A DNA stretch of 28,461 nt from JAFASC01 sp034669505 (GCA_034669505.1 JAXDNJ010000071.1:1-28461), one strand, 5' to 3'; positions 8,988 to 17,293 are shown, counted from the stretch's first letter. The notes: generated by a model not told the origin, from the sequence alone. Program-made: numbers and translations.

Positions 8988-10628
8988 TCAGCTCTTGATG
9001 CGCAGCTTGCCCATGCCGATGCCGATCTGGTTGAATGCGTTGCTCAGTGAATTCGCGTCATTGGCGATGAAAGCATGGGCCGAGTCCGTCGCGCAGCTCG
9101 CAAGCAAGTTCTGGCCCTGCGTGTCAATCGGATCCGAGCTGATCGAAAAGCCGACCGTGTAGATGATGATGCCCTTGCCCTTCGCATTCGTGCAGGCCTC
9201 GAGCGTCAGCTCATCGAGAGCGGCGCGCGACTGCTGCAAGCTCGTGATGTTTTGATTGCCCGGCGGCATGCGGCCATTGGCCAGGGTAAAATACCCCGGC
9301 GCTTCATACATCGACCCGCCCCAGGTGTTCGGAACCGCCGACCAATTGTTGTAACCGTCGGTCATTAGCACGATCACCTTCTGATTAGCCGCCGCGGCCG
9401 AGGTGTCATAGGCCTTGCCATCGGAGAACGGCGCGTTCGGCGAAACGCTGCGCCAGCCCCACATGAAGCCTTCATGCAGGTTCGTGTCGCCATTGGCGGT
9501 GAGACCGTTCACCTTGGACGTTAATGTAGCCTGCGCCGAGGTCATCCGCAGGAGCGGCTGCGAAAGGCACATCCCATTCGGTCCGTACGTATTGGTGCTC
9601 GTTATGGAGGGGTTCTTATATTTGCAAGCCCGCGTGAGCAGCCCTTGGTCACTTGTGGGCGTCGTACCCGAGCAGCCCGTCGACGGAGTATCGTCGAGGT
9701 AGCTGTTTTGATAGTTTTGGCTCTGGTATTGCTTCGGATCGACTTCATCCGGCGACAGATAGGGTACATAGAGGCTGTCCGGCGTCGAAGCGCTCGGAAT
9801 TGTATCGCTGACGTTCTGTGGATAAGGCTGGGTTTCGAAACAGCCGGCCCACGCCCAGCTGCTGTTTACGCCCTTCAGCTTGTTGAAAATGTCGAGGCGG
9901 CTGGTGAATCCCGCTGCAGTGGCGCCAGAGAACGTCTTCCAATGCCAGGAGGACTTGCCCTGCGAGTCGATCCAGGCAGCCGTTCCGTTCGACGTGTCGG
10001 TCGAAGAGACAGAGACCGTGCCGGCAAAGGGCACGACCGACATTTTCACCTTTCCGGCGAAATTGCCGCTGAACATCGTGTTGATGAAGTTGCCAGCCGC
10101 GGTCCGCAGAGCGGCGATCTTGGAATTGCCGCTCACCGCTTCGTTCATCGAGCCCGAATTGTCGAGGACGAGCGCAATCTCGTAGGTGCTCGCGCCGCCG
10201 GAGATGGCCGTGCAGGTCGAGGCGGTCACCGTCTTCGAGGTGACATTGAACATCGCCATGATGCCGAGCTGCACCGTATCCTGCGCGGTGACGCATACGG
10301 AGCTGTGATCGCTCGAAATGGTGGCGGATGTGACCGTCGCGCTCTTGTTGCTGTAATTCGTCGTGATGTAGTTCTGCGCCTGCGCCAGCACGTTGGAACT
10401 GGTGGTGGCGGTGGTTGCCGATTGCGCTATCGCCAAAGCGGCGGAATCGGTCGCCTGCTGCAGGCTCGTGTGCTTCGTCGCGATTCGCGAGAAGTCGATG
10501 GCAACCCCGGCGCCGGTGAGAATGGGAAGCACGGCGATCGCGAAAGTCACGGCCGCCTGGCCGCCGCGATCGGCTGAAAACCGACAGACGCCGGCCTTCA
10601 GGCGATTTTTAAAGACACGAGAAAACAT
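8988..10628 (-). CDS. TadG-like protein with von Willebrand factor A domain
   Basis: A 546-residue protein. Near the N-terminus, GGQAAVTFAIAVLPILTGAG followed by VAIDFSRIATKHTSLQQATD is the TadE/TadG-like membrane anchor and pseudopilin-like segment (about residues 20-60). A vWA domain follows, with an intact metal-binding MIDAS motif DNSGSM and later VLMTDGYNNW. Ser/Thr/Asn-rich stretches are typical of these extracytoplasmic proteins. The start at 10628 is preferred over 10661 because GGAG lies 7 nt upstream of it and it gives a normal short cytoplasmic N-terminus (MFSRVFKNRLKAG). Such proteins belong to Flp/Tad pilus loci, but no other tad gene is within the window, so it is a stand-alone copy. 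Adhesion or pilus assembly is inferred only. Upstream DNA is AT-rich and carries a 9-bp inverted repeat. Confidence 0.85.
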   Translation of the reverse strand: MFSRVFKNRLKAGVCRFSADRGGQAAVTFAIAVLPILTGAGVAIDFSRIATKHTSLQQATDSAALAIAQSATTATTSSNVLAQAQNYITTNYSNKSATVTSATISSDHSSVCVTAQDTVQLGIMAMFNVTSKTVTASTCTAISGGASTYEIALVLDNSGSMNEAVSGNSKIAALRTAAGNFINTMFSGNFAGKVKMSVVPFAGTVSVSSTDTSNGTAAWIDSQGKSSWHWKTFSGATAAGFTSRLDIFNKLKGVNSSWAWAGCFETQPYPQNVSDTIPSASTPDSLYVPYLSPDEVDPKQYQSQNYQNSYLDDTPSTGCSGTTPTSDQGLLTRACKYKNPSITSTNTYGPNGMCLSQPLLRMTSAQATLTSKVNGLTANGDTNLHEGFMWGWRSVSPNAPFSDGKAYDTSAAAANQKVIVLMTDGYNNWSAVPNTWGGSMYEAPGYFTLANGRMPPGNQNITSLQQSRAALDELTLEACTNAKGKGIIIYTVGFSISSDPIDTQGQNLLASCATDSAHAFIANDANSLSNAFNQIGIGMGKLRIKS

Positions 10629-10694
10629 GGGACGCTCCAACCCAGCACGTGGCTCGGACAATGGAGCGGAGTCCTTTAAGGTAGTCTTTATCCG

Positions 10695-10738
10695 ATTGCG
10701 GAGATTGCGTTGCGAATCCTGGAGGCGAGCTCCGCAAT
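10695..10738. repeat. 9-bp inverted repeat upstream of the TadG-like gene
   Basis: ATTGCGGAG at 10695-10703 and CTCCGCAAT at 10730-10738, spaced by 26 nt, are perfect inverted arms lying 67-110 bp upstream of the start codon. They could be an operator or a leader hairpin; no regulator is suggested by the sequence. Confidence 0.45.
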
Positions 10739-10922
10739 ACTGCAGAGACAGCCGAAAAACCGGCGAAATTGTCTAAATTACAATAGCTTGCCAATACTTC
10801 CCAATTTCTTCACGGTCTTCTTACCACGACATCTGTTTGCAGTGCGGGCGCGCCCTTTCGGCTAAAACGCCAGGGACAGTGATCGGTCGTCGGTGAGTTA
10901 GAGCCGGCCGTCGACGCGCTGC
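10739..10922. other. AT-rich intergenic region, presumed TadG-like gene promoter
   Basis: This stretch is visibly poorer in GC than the rest (for example 10765-10815). I expect it to contain the promoter of the leftward TadG-like gene but found no pair of -35/-10 boxes with acceptable spacing. Confidence 0.4.
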
Positions 10923-11105
10923 ATGCGAGCGTGGTGCCCCGTCCATCCGGTGTTCAAGCCGAACGAAATCCGCGCACAGGCCCGCCAGCTCGCCGCAGAA
11001 GCCAACGAACTGATCCTCCGGCGCGGGAACCCGCGCGGTCAGATTAGGCAGTCGATCTGCGACGAGGTCGAGTTTATCGGGTTGGCGCAGGAAACGCCGA
11101 GGTGA
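10923..11105 (+). CDS. Small hypothetical protein (60 aa) or gene remnant
   Basis: A short open frame beginning MRAWCPVHPVFKPNEIR and containing an amphipathic, probably helical, middle (QARQLAAEANELIL). About four fifths of its third codon positions are G or C, as in the real genes here, so it may be coding. There is no clear ribosome-binding site, the frame is closed by a TAG 24 nt upstream, and I recognise no family. It contains GCGCGGG-AA-CCCGCGC (11021-11036), a palindrome that could alternatively serve the convergent sdh transcript. It ends 22 bp from the sdhA stop, where sdhB would be expected. It could be the tail of a lost gene. Confidence 0.35.
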   Translation: MRAWCPVHPVFKPNEIRAQARQLAAEANELILRRGNPRGQIRQSICDEVEFIGLAQETPR

Positions 11106-11127
11106 GGCTTTCCGGCTCGTTCATGAA

Positions 11128-12981
11128 CTAATACACCCGCGCCTTCGGCTCGATGTAACTCACCTCGTTTGTCATCGTGTAGGAATGCACCGGGCGGTAA
11201 TCGATCGTCACGCGCTTGCCGTGCTCGTCGAGCATCACCAGCGTGTGCTTCATCCAGTTCACGTCGTCGCGGTCGGGATAGTCTTCGCGCGCATGCGCGC
11301 CGCGCGATTCCTTGCGGTTCACGGCGGATTCCATCGTCACGACAGCCTGGACGATTAGATTGTCGAACTCCATCGTCTCGATGAGGTCGGAGTTCCAAAT
11401 GAGTGAGCGGTCGGTGATCGACACATCGCTCGCGCCCCTCCAGACGTCGTGGATGAGCTTGTTGCCTTCTTCGAGCACGTCGCCGGTGCGGTAGACCGCG
11501 CAATTGTTCTGCATCACTTTCTGCATCCGCAGGCGCAGTTCCGCCGTCGGCGTGCCGCCGCTCGCGTGACGGAATTTGTCGAGCCGCGACAGCGCGAGCT
11601 CGGCCGAGTCTTCCGGCAAGTTAGCCTGCTTTTCGCCGGGCGTTACGAGTTCTGCCGCCTTCTGTCCCGCCGCGCGGCCGAACACGACGAGATCGATCAG
11701 CGAATTCGAGCCGAGCCGATTGGCGCCATGCACGGACACGCACGCGGCTTCGCCAAGCGCCATTAAACCGGGCACGATGACGTCGGGGTCTTCGCCGATC
11801 TTGGTGACGACCTCGCCGTGATAGTTCGTCTGTATGCCGCCCATATTGTAATGCACGGTCGGCAGAACCGGGATCGGCTCCTTCGTCACGTCGATGCCGG
11901 CAAAAATGCGCGCACTTTCCGAAATGCCGGGTAGGCGCTCGTGCAAAATCTCGGGATCGAGATGGTCGAGGTGTAGGTAGATGTGGTCGCAGCTCTTGCC
12001 GACGCCGCGGCCTTCGCGGATCTCCATCGTCATCGCGCGCGAAACCATGTCGCGCGGCGCGAGGTCCTTTACCGACGGGGCATAGCGCTCCATGAAACGC
12101 TCGCCTTCCTTGTTGGTGAGATAGCCGCCCTCACCACGCGCGCCCTCGGTGATGAGGCAACCGGCCCCGTAAATGCCGGTCGGATGGAACTGCACGAATT
12201 CCATGTCCTGCAGCGGCAGGCCCGCACGCAGCACCATCGCGTTACCGTCGCCGGTGCAGGTATGGGCTGAGGTCGCGGAGAAATAGGCGCGGCCGTAACC
12301 GCCGGTCGCAAGAATCGTCAGATTGGCGCGGAAGCGATGGATCGTGCCGTCGTCGAGTTTCAGGCAGACGACGCCGCGGCAGCGGCCTTGGTCGTCCATG
12401 ATGAGATCGATCGCAAAGAACTCGATGAAGAATTCGGTGCGGTTACGCACCGCCTGTCCGTAAAGCGTGTGCAGGATCGCGTGGCCGGTGCGGTCGGCGG
12501 CCGCACAGGTGCGCTGCGCCGGCGGGCCCTTGCCGAAATCGGTCGTCATGCCGCCGAATGGGCGCTGATAGATTTTGCCGGCTTCAGTGCGCGAGAAGGG
12601 CACGCCCCAATGTTCGAGCTCGTAGACGGCGGCGGGCGCGTTGCGGCAGAGATATTCGATCGCATCCTGGTCGCCGAGCCAGTCGGAGCCCTTGACGGTA
12701 TCGTACATGTGCCATTGCCAGGAATCCGCACCCATATTGCCGAGCGAGGCAGCGACGCCGCCCTGCGCAGCGACGGTGTGCGAGCGGGTGGGAAAGACCT
12801 TCGAAATGCAGGCGGTGCGAAGCCCGGCCTGCGAACAGCCGACGGTGGCGCGCAAACCGGCGCCGCCGGCGCCGACGATCACCACGTCGAACGTATGGTC
12901 GGTGATCGGATAGGCTTTCCCGTTGTGTGCGGGTGCCTTTGCGTTCGCGCCGCCATTCGCATCCGGGTTGGTCGCCATCAT
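11128..12981 (-). CDS. sdhA: Succinate dehydrogenase flavoprotein subunit
   Basis: A 617-residue catalytic subunit of respiratory complex II, oxidising succinate to fumarate on the cytoplasmic face of the inner membrane. Visible are the dinucleotide-binding VIVGAGGAGLRA (35-45), the covalent-FAD site RSHTVAAQGG with His68, AHTCTGDGNAM, the active-site region QFHPTGIYGAGCLITEGARG, the arginine-rich RDMVSRAM, and GANRLGSNSLIDLVVFGRA. Length matches SdhA of alphaproteobacteria and mitochondria. Two adjacent ATG codons start the frame; the second (12978) has better spacing from GGAG, so the protein may be one residue shorter. It lies third in sdhC-sdhD-sdhA, 37 bp after sdhD. The iron-sulfur subunit gene sdhB, which normally follows, is absent: after the stop there is no SdhB reading frame in the window. 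Confidence 0.97.
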   Translation of the reverse strand: MMATNPDANGGANAKAPAHNGKAYPITDHTFDVVIVGAGGAGLRATVGCSQAGLRTACISKVFPTRSHTVAAQGGVAASLGNMGADSWQWHMYDTVKGSDWLGDQDAIEYLCRNAPAAVYELEHWGVPFSRTEAGKIYQRPFGGMTTDFGKGPPAQRTCAAADRTGHAILHTLYGQAVRNRTEFFIEFFAIDLIMDDQGRCRGVVCLKLDDGTIHRFRANLTILATGGYGRAYFSATSAHTCTGDGNAMVLRAGLPLQDMEFVQFHPTGIYGAGCLITEGARGEGGYLTNKEGERFMERYAPSVKDLAPRDMVSRAMTMEIREGRGVGKSCDHIYLHLDHLDPEILHERLPGISESARIFAGIDVTKEPIPVLPTVHYNMGGIQTNYHGEVVTKIGEDPDVIVPGLMALGEAACVSVHGANRLGSNSLIDLVVFGRAAGQKAAELVTPGEKQANLPEDSAELALSRLDKFRHASGGTPTAELRLRMQKVMQNNCAVYRTGDVLEEGNKLIHDVWRGASDVSITDRSLIWNSDLIETMEFDNLIVQAVVTMESAVNRKESRGAHAREDYPDRDDVNWMKHTLVMLDEHGKRVTIDYRPVHSYTMTNEVSYIEPKARVY

Positions 12982-13018
12982 CCGCTCCAGAGCAGCCGGA
13001 CCCCGCGCATAGAGCGCC

Positions 13019-13414
13019 TCAGGTCAGGCTGAGTTTCAGCACCGCAAACAGGCCGGCAAACCCGACCAGAATGGAAAATAGAAGATTGCCCATGATCGAC
13101 CACGTCTTGATCGGCTCGTCATGAACGTAATCTTCGATGATCGTCTGCATGCCGAGCATCATGTGGTAGGCGCTGGTCAGGATGAACAGGATCATCACTG
13201 CCGCCGGGATGAAACGGTCCGCGAACATGGCGCGCACACCGTTGTAATCCTTGCCGACCAGAGAGGCGACCATCCAGACGAACAGGATCGACAGCGGCAC
13301 GAGCGCGACCGAGGTCACCCGCATGTGCCAAGCGTGATGGGTGCCGGATTTCGCCGAGCCGAGGAAGCGGACGCGGCCAAGCGCAGTGCGCAGCGAGCCG
13401 GGATCGTTGGCCAT
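13019..13414 (-). CDS. sdhD: Succinate dehydrogenase membrane anchor subunit
   Basis: A 131-residue integral membrane protein with three predicted transmembrane helices (about 33-53, 66-88, 106-128). Its His84 in SAYHMMLGMQ is the expected haem b ligand and Asp95-Tyr96 in IIEDYVHDE match the ubiquinone-site pair known from E. coli SdhD. The N-terminus LGRVRFLGSAKSGTHHAWHMR is characteristic of alphaproteobacterial and mitochondrial anchors. GGAG lies 7 nt upstream of the ATG. It is 22 bp downstream of sdhC and 37 bp upstream of sdhA, in one operon. Confidence 0.93.
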   Translation of the reverse strand: MANDPGSLRTALGRVRFLGSAKSGTHHAWHMRVTSVALVPLSILFVWMVASLVGKDYNGVRAMFADRFIPAAVMILFILTSAYHMMLGMQTIIEDYVHDEPIKTWSIMGNLLFSILVGFAGLFAVLKLSLT

Positions 13415-13436
13415 GTGGTGCTCCGCTAATTCCCGT

Positions 13437-13829
13437 TCAGCGCATCATGAAGGCGAGCGCCCAGACGATGATTGTGAGCGCGATGCCGCCGATTGCGGTT
13501 CCCTGCGCCAGATACTCGCGCACCGGATGATCCATCCCGTAGCCCGTGTCCCAGATCGCGTGGCGGATGCCGCCGAGAAGATGATGCAATAGGGCCCAGG
13601 TGAAGCCGAAGAGGACGATCTGCCCGATGATCGAGCCGTAGATCGAGGCCGCCGTCGCGAACGACGCCGGGCCATTCGCGGCCGCAACAAGATAGTAGAT
13701 CAGGAGCAGGGCGCCTGCATAAAGCGCTGTCCCGGTGATGCGATGGAAGATCGACATCATCATCGTCAGCATCGGCCGGTAGACCTGCAGATGCGGCGAC
13801 AAGGGCCGGCGGTGCTCGACCTTTGACAT
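13437..13829 (-). CDS. sdhC: Succinate dehydrogenase cytochrome b556 subunit
   Basis: A 130-residue integral membrane subunit that anchors SDH and, with SdhD, holds haem b and the quinone site. RPLSPHLQVYRPM and SIFHRITG (Ser26, Arg30, the quinone-site residues of SdhC) are diagnostic; ALLHHLLGGIRHAIWD contains the haem-ligand histidine. Three transmembrane segments are evident. First gene of the operon; the ATG at 13829 lies 10 nt after GGAGG. A weak promoter candidate on the minus strand is TTGCAC (13893-13898) with TACTGA (13870-13875), 17 nt apart. The adjoining esterase gene is divergent. Confidence 0.94.
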   Translation of the reverse strand: MSKVEHRRPLSPHLQVYRPMLTMMMSIFHRITGTALYAGALLLIYYLVAAANGPASFATAASIYGSIIGQIVLFGFTWALLHHLLGGIRHAIWDTGYGMDHPVREYLAQGTAIGGIALTIIVWALAFMMR

Positions 13830-14006
13830 ATGCTAAAGGCCTCCAACAGCGGCAAAAAAGATCACGAAATCAGTAGCCCAATCGATCCCGCGGTGCAACG
13901 CGAGCTGCCCAGGGGCAGGTGCGCAGACAGAGCGGAACTCCCGCGCGCGCGGTTGCTGCGGACGCGAAAAGCTCCGACAATGCGGGGTGAATCGGGAGAC
14001 CACCTT

Positions 14007-14951
14007 ATGTTAACCGCGCGCCGACAGCGCAGCGTTCCAACCAGATCTGCCTTGCTCGGCATTCTCTGCTGCCTGGCAGGACTAGCTGGCACAGGGTTCG
14101 GCGATTGCGCCCTGGCGGCCGCCGGGCACGTCACGATCGACTCAGGTGGCCAGCGCCGGACGGCGGTCCTCGTCGAACGCGAGCGGCTGAAGCTCGGACG
14201 TCGGCCGGTGATCGTCGTTTTGCACGGCGGCAGCGGCTCCGGCGCACGGGTGCGGCGAAACCTCGGCCTCGAAGAGGCGATCCGATCGCATAACGTCACT
14301 CTTGTCTATCCCGACGCGATCAACGGCCATTGGGGCGATACGAAAGAGGCGGCGCAGCGCGATATCGATTTCCTCCGCACACTGATCGACCAGCTCATTG
14401 CCACCGGCACGGCCGACCGCCGCAAGATTTTCCTCGTCGGATCATCGACCGGCGGGATGCTGGCTCTGCGGATCGCTTGCGATCGTGGGGGCGAGGTCTA
14501 CGCCGGCGTAGCAACGATTATCGCCAATCTACCCGCCGATATCGCGGAGAGCTGCCAGCCCCCGAAGCCCATCCCCCTGATGGTGATCAACGGGACGGCC
14601 AATCCGATCATCCCCTATGCCGGCGGCACCACCAAAATCAGCGACAGCAAGGTCGATGTGGTCTCTACCGACGCGACGCTTGTACCCTTCGCAAAGGCGG
14701 ATGGCTGTGGCGATGGCCGCACCACGATCGCCCTGCCCGATAAAGACCCGAAGGACGGGACGCGCAGCTACCTCGATAAGCTCAATGGCTGCAAAGCGCC
14801 GATCGAGCTCATTCGCATCGAGGGTGGCGGGCACACGATTCCCGGCCGCTACAGTGCCGGCACAACACGCGGACAGCCGGTCGGCGCGCACACCAACGAT
14901 TTCGACGCCGCGCACTTGATCTGGGAATTTTTCCGCAGGCTCGGGGCCTAG
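14007..14951 (+). CDS. Secreted PHB-depolymerase/LpqC-like esterase
   Basis: A 314-residue alpha/beta-hydrolase of the extracellular PHB depolymerase/feruloyl esterase (LpqC) type. I chose the ATG at 14007 since GGGAGA lies upstream and it begins a signal peptide (SALLGILCCLAGLAGTGFG, cleavage near ALAAA); the frame is open to 13830 but that would overlap the sdhC promoter. Visible: oxyanion-type VVLHGGSGSG, YPDAINGHWG, the nucleophile elbow GSSTG (Ser147) and GGGHTIPG holding the catalytic His. Where the family normally has an acidic residue (GTADP), this protein reads INGTANPIIPY, an Asn. Enzyme activity is therefore uncertain, although another acidic residue may serve. Substrate is unknown: polyesters, feruloyl esters and acetylated sugars are all possible. 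No neighbouring PHB genes. Confidence 0.82.
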   Translation: MLTARRQRSVPTRSALLGILCCLAGLAGTGFGDCALAAAGHVTIDSGGQRRTAVLVERERLKLGRRPVIVVLHGGSGSGARVRRNLGLEEAIRSHNVTLVYPDAINGHWGDTKEAAQRDIDFLRTLIDQLIATGTADRRKIFLVGSSTGGMLALRIACDRGGEVYAGVATIIANLPADIAESCQPPKPIPLMVINGTANPIIPYAGGTTKISDSKVDVVSTDATLVPFAKADGCGDGRTTIALPDKDPKDGTRSYLDKLNGCKAPIELIRIEGGGHTIPGRYSAGTTRGQPVGAHTNDFDAAHLIWEFFRRLGA

Positions 14952-14979
14952 CTTGTCGGAAGCGATCTCTGTCGCGGGC

Positions 14980-15975
14980 CTACAACATGCTCGGCAGGAC
15001 GCGGTCGGGCGGACGGTGACCGTCCATGAAGGTCTTCACGTTGATGATGACCTTCTCGCCCATGTCGATGCGGCCCTCGAGCGTCGCCGAGCCCATATGC
15101 GGAAGCAGGGTGACCTTACCGGATTTCGCCAGCTTCACGAGTTTTGGCGGAACGGCCGGCTCGTGCTCGAAAACATCGAGCCCGGCGCCGGCGATCTCGT
15201 TGCCCTCAAGCATCCGCGCAAGCGCATTCTCGTCGATGATCTCGCCCCGGGCGGTGTTCACGACGATCGCTTGTGGACGGAGATATTTGAGCCGTCGCGC
15301 CGACAAGAGATGATAGGTCGCCGGCGTGTGCGGACAATTGACCGAGACGATGTCCATCCGCGCCAGCATCTGGTCGAGCGATTCCCAGTAAGTCGCCTCG
15401 AGCTGCTCTTCGATCGCGAGCGCCACGCGGCGGCGATTGTGATAGTGGATCGACAGCCCGAAAGCCTTTGCGCGCTTTGCCAGCGCTTGGCCGATCCGCC
15501 CCATCCCGACAATGCCGAGCCGTTTGCCGGTAATGCGATGGCCGAGCATCCAGGTCGGCGACCAGCCGACCCACTCGTCCGAAGGAATCACTTTGGCGCC
15601 TTCGGAGACGCGACGCGCGACGGCGAGAATTAACGCCATGGTCATGTCGGCGGTATCTTCAGTGAGCACGCCCGGCGTGTTGGTCACCGTGATGCCGCGG
15701 CGAAGCGCCGACGTGACATCGATATTGTCGACGCCGTTGCCGAAATTGGCGATGAGCTTCATCTGCTCGCCGGCCTGGCCGATCAGCCCAGCGTCGATTC
15801 GATCGGTGACCGTCGGCACGAGCACATCGGCGGTGCGCATCGCCTCCGCGAGTTCGCTCTGGCTCATCGGTGCATCGGTATCATTGAGCCGCGTGTCGAA
15901 GAGTTCGCACATGCGCGTCTCGACGACGTCGGGCAGTTTGCGCGTCACGACAACGAGCGGCTTCTTTCTGCCCAT
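14980..15975 (-). CDS. D-isomer-specific 2-hydroxyacid dehydrogenase, glyoxylate reductase type
   Basis: A 331-residue cytoplasmic NAD(P)H-dependent 2-hydroxyacid dehydrogenase, likely reducing glyoxylate or hydroxypyruvate. Features: FGNGVDNIDV, TPGVLTEDTAD, the nucleotide-binding GMGRIG (157-162), and the catalytic Arg243 (NTARGEIIDE), Glu272 (FEHEP) and His293 (LLPHMGSAT). After the second beta strand it reads HYHNRRR, with Arg instead of an acidic residue, favouring NADPH. Length is normal for the GyaR/GhrB family. The ATG at 15975 is the only good start matching family N-termini (KKPLVVVTRKLP). It converges on the esterase gene with a 28-bp gap. Reaction preference between glyoxylate, hydroxypyruvate and 2-ketogluconate cannot be decided. 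Confidence 0.88.
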   Translation of the reverse strand: MGRKKPLVVVTRKLPDVVETRMCELFDTRLNDTDAPMSQSELAEAMRTADVLVPTVTDRIDAGLIGQAGEQMKLIANFGNGVDNIDVTSALRRGITVTNTPGVLTEDTADMTMALILAVARRVSEGAKVIPSDEWVGWSPTWMLGHRITGKRLGIVGMGRIGQALAKRAKAFGLSIHYHNRRRVALAIEEQLEATYWESLDQMLARMDIVSVNCPHTPATYHLLSARRLKYLRPQAIVVNTARGEIIDENALARMLEGNEIAGAGLDVFEHEPAVPPKLVKLAKSGKVTLLPHMGSATLEGRIDMGEKVIINVKTFMDGHRPPDRVLPSML

Positions 15976-16171
15976 GTTCCCGGCGTCCCTCGTCTATTGC
16001 TCATCGGCCGCGACCGGGCAGCTCGATTCCATTGTGCGCCGAGCCCGCTTTCATCGGGTATTAAGGGCCTTGGGGCGAAATCGCTTAAGCCCGTCTTCCT
16101 CCGCCGATTTCTCCTAGCAGAAGGCGCGCCAAAGACAAGGATAGCCCGTGCAAGTGCAAGGACGCGAATCG

Positions 16172-16771
16172 ATGCCGCCGATGCGCGGAAACCGCATCCG
16201 CAGTGTCTCCGCAATCCGCTCATGCGGTTTCGTGCTTGCCGTTGCTGTCTTGTGGACGGGCATCCACGCGCTATCCGTTCCGCCCGCCTCGGCCGCGCAA
16301 AGTATTGCGGCGGTCGGGCCCGCGGCAGGGCAACTCGGCACGGCAACGGGGCTGCCGCTTCCGCGCTATGTCAGCCTGAAATCGGACCGGGTGAACCTGC
16401 GCGAGGGCCCCTCCAAGGATCACCGCACCAATTGGGTGTTTCAGCGCGCCGGATTGCCGGTTGAAATCACTGCCGAGTTCGAGACGTGGCGCAAGATACG
16501 CGATTCGGAGGGATCCGAAGGCTGGGTCCTGCATTCGCTGCTGTCGGGACGCCGGACCGCTCTAATCTTCCCGTCACGCAAGGCGGACTCGGTCGAACTC
16601 TTTGCCAAGCCGGGTCATCGCGCCGATGCGATCGCCCGCGTGCAGGCAGGCGTGATCGGCTCGGTTCGCGCCTGCGATGGTGGGTGGTGCCGGCTTTCGG
16701 GTGAAGGCTTCGACGGGTTTGTCGAGCAGCAGAATCTCTGGGGCGTTTATCCCGGAGAGAAGTTCGACTAA
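16172..16771 (+). CDS. Secreted bacterial SH3-like domain protein
   Basis: A 199-residue exported protein with two SH3-like (SH3_4-type, as far as I recall the family) repeats: VSLKSDRVNLREGPSKDH to WVLHSLLSG and a second beginning ALIFPSRKADSVELFAKPG and ending GFDGFVEQQNLWGVYPGE. The N-terminus (IRSCGFVLAVAVLWTGIHAL) is a signal peptide, with likely cleavage near ASAA. The ATG at 16172 follows AGGA; the frame is open from a GTG at 16148. Such proteins often bind cell-wall peptides, but the ligand is unknown. It overlaps the convergent irr gene by 4 bp at the stop codons. Confidence 0.78.
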   Translation: MPPMRGNRIRSVSAIRSCGFVLAVAVLWTGIHALSVPPASAAQSIAAVGPAAGQLGTATGLPLPRYVSLKSDRVNLREGPSKDHRTNWVFQRAGLPVEITAEFETWRKIRDSEGSEGWVLHSLLSGRRTALIFPSRKADSVELFAKPGHRADAIARVQAGVIGSVRACDGGWCRLSGEGFDGFVEQQNLWGVYPGEKFD

Positions 16772-17268
16772 TTGCCGGCAGTGACGGCACGGCGCGGGGC
16801 TTTCTTGCTGCGCAGCCGTACGATGACTTCGACCCGCTCGATCTCCATGCCTTCCGGCGGTTCGGGCAGATCGCCGATGCAGACATCCGAGCCCGGGATG
16901 TCGAGCATGGCGCTGGTTTCCTCGATGAGGAAATGGTGGTGGTGAGTTGTATTGGTGTCGAAATATGTCTTCGACCCATCGACGGCGATCTCGCGCAGGA
17001 GACCGGCTTCGGTGAACTGGTGCAGTGTGTTGTAGACCGTAGCAAGGGAAATCGCGACCCGTGCGCCGGTCGCCTCTTCGTACAGCTTCTCGGCGGTAAC
17101 GTGGCGGTCGCCCTTGCCGAATAGAAGCCAGCCGAGCGCAATGCGCTGGCGCGTTGGACGCAAGCCCACCCGGCGCAGCCGACCGCGCAGCGCATGGACC
17201 GGACAGGCTGCCATGTGGTCGGCCTGACCCTCTGAAGCCCCCATACCGGGGCGGCTTACTTGCGACAC
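16768..17268 (-). CDS. irr: Fur-family transcriptional regulator Irr (haem/iron response)
   Basis: A 166-residue Fur-family DNA-binding protein. LRRVGLRPTRQRIALGWLLFG and VSLATVYNTL-like AISLATVYNTLHQF are the Irr winged-helix region; Irr from Bradyrhizobium has the same RPTRQR and GWLLFGKG segments. The N-terminus carries ACPVH, a Cys-Pro haem regulatory motif resembling the GCPWH of Bradyrhizobium Irr, and THHHHFLIEE (109-112) supplies the second, histidine haem site. It lacks the CxxC zinc motifs of Fur. Irr represses or activates iron and haem genes and is degraded on haem binding in Bradyrhizobium. Start is uncertain: GTG 17268 gives the longest form, ATG 17244 or 17214 are alternatives; all keep the CP motif. 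It lies divergently from fabA, the order seen in other Rhizobiales. Confidence 0.9.
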   Translation of the reverse strand: MSQVSRPGMGASEGQADHMAACPVHALRGRLRRVGLRPTRQRIALGWLLFGKGDRHVTAEKLYEEATGARVAISLATVYNTLHQFTEAGLLREIAVDGSKTYFDTNTTHHHHFLIEETSAMLDIPGSDVCIGDLPEPPEGMEIERVEVIVRLRSKKAPRRAVTAGN

Positions 17269-17293
17269 AGCCTCACTCGCTCTCTAAGCGCCC

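Noticed and set aside
9645..10577. 310-codon plus-strand frame within the TadG-like gene
   Set aside because: Arg-rich shadow opposite an intact vWA/TadG-like domain.
10676..10690. CtrA site (TTAA-N7-TTAA) upstream of the TadG-like gene
   Set aside because: The second half is TTTA, and such an AT-rich 8-base pattern is common by chance in this AT-rich stretch.
11074..11124. 16-codon minus-strand frame right after sdhA as an SdhB remnant
   Set aside because: Translation MNEPESLTSAFPAPTR has no similarity to the SdhB N-terminus and lacks a ribosome-binding site.
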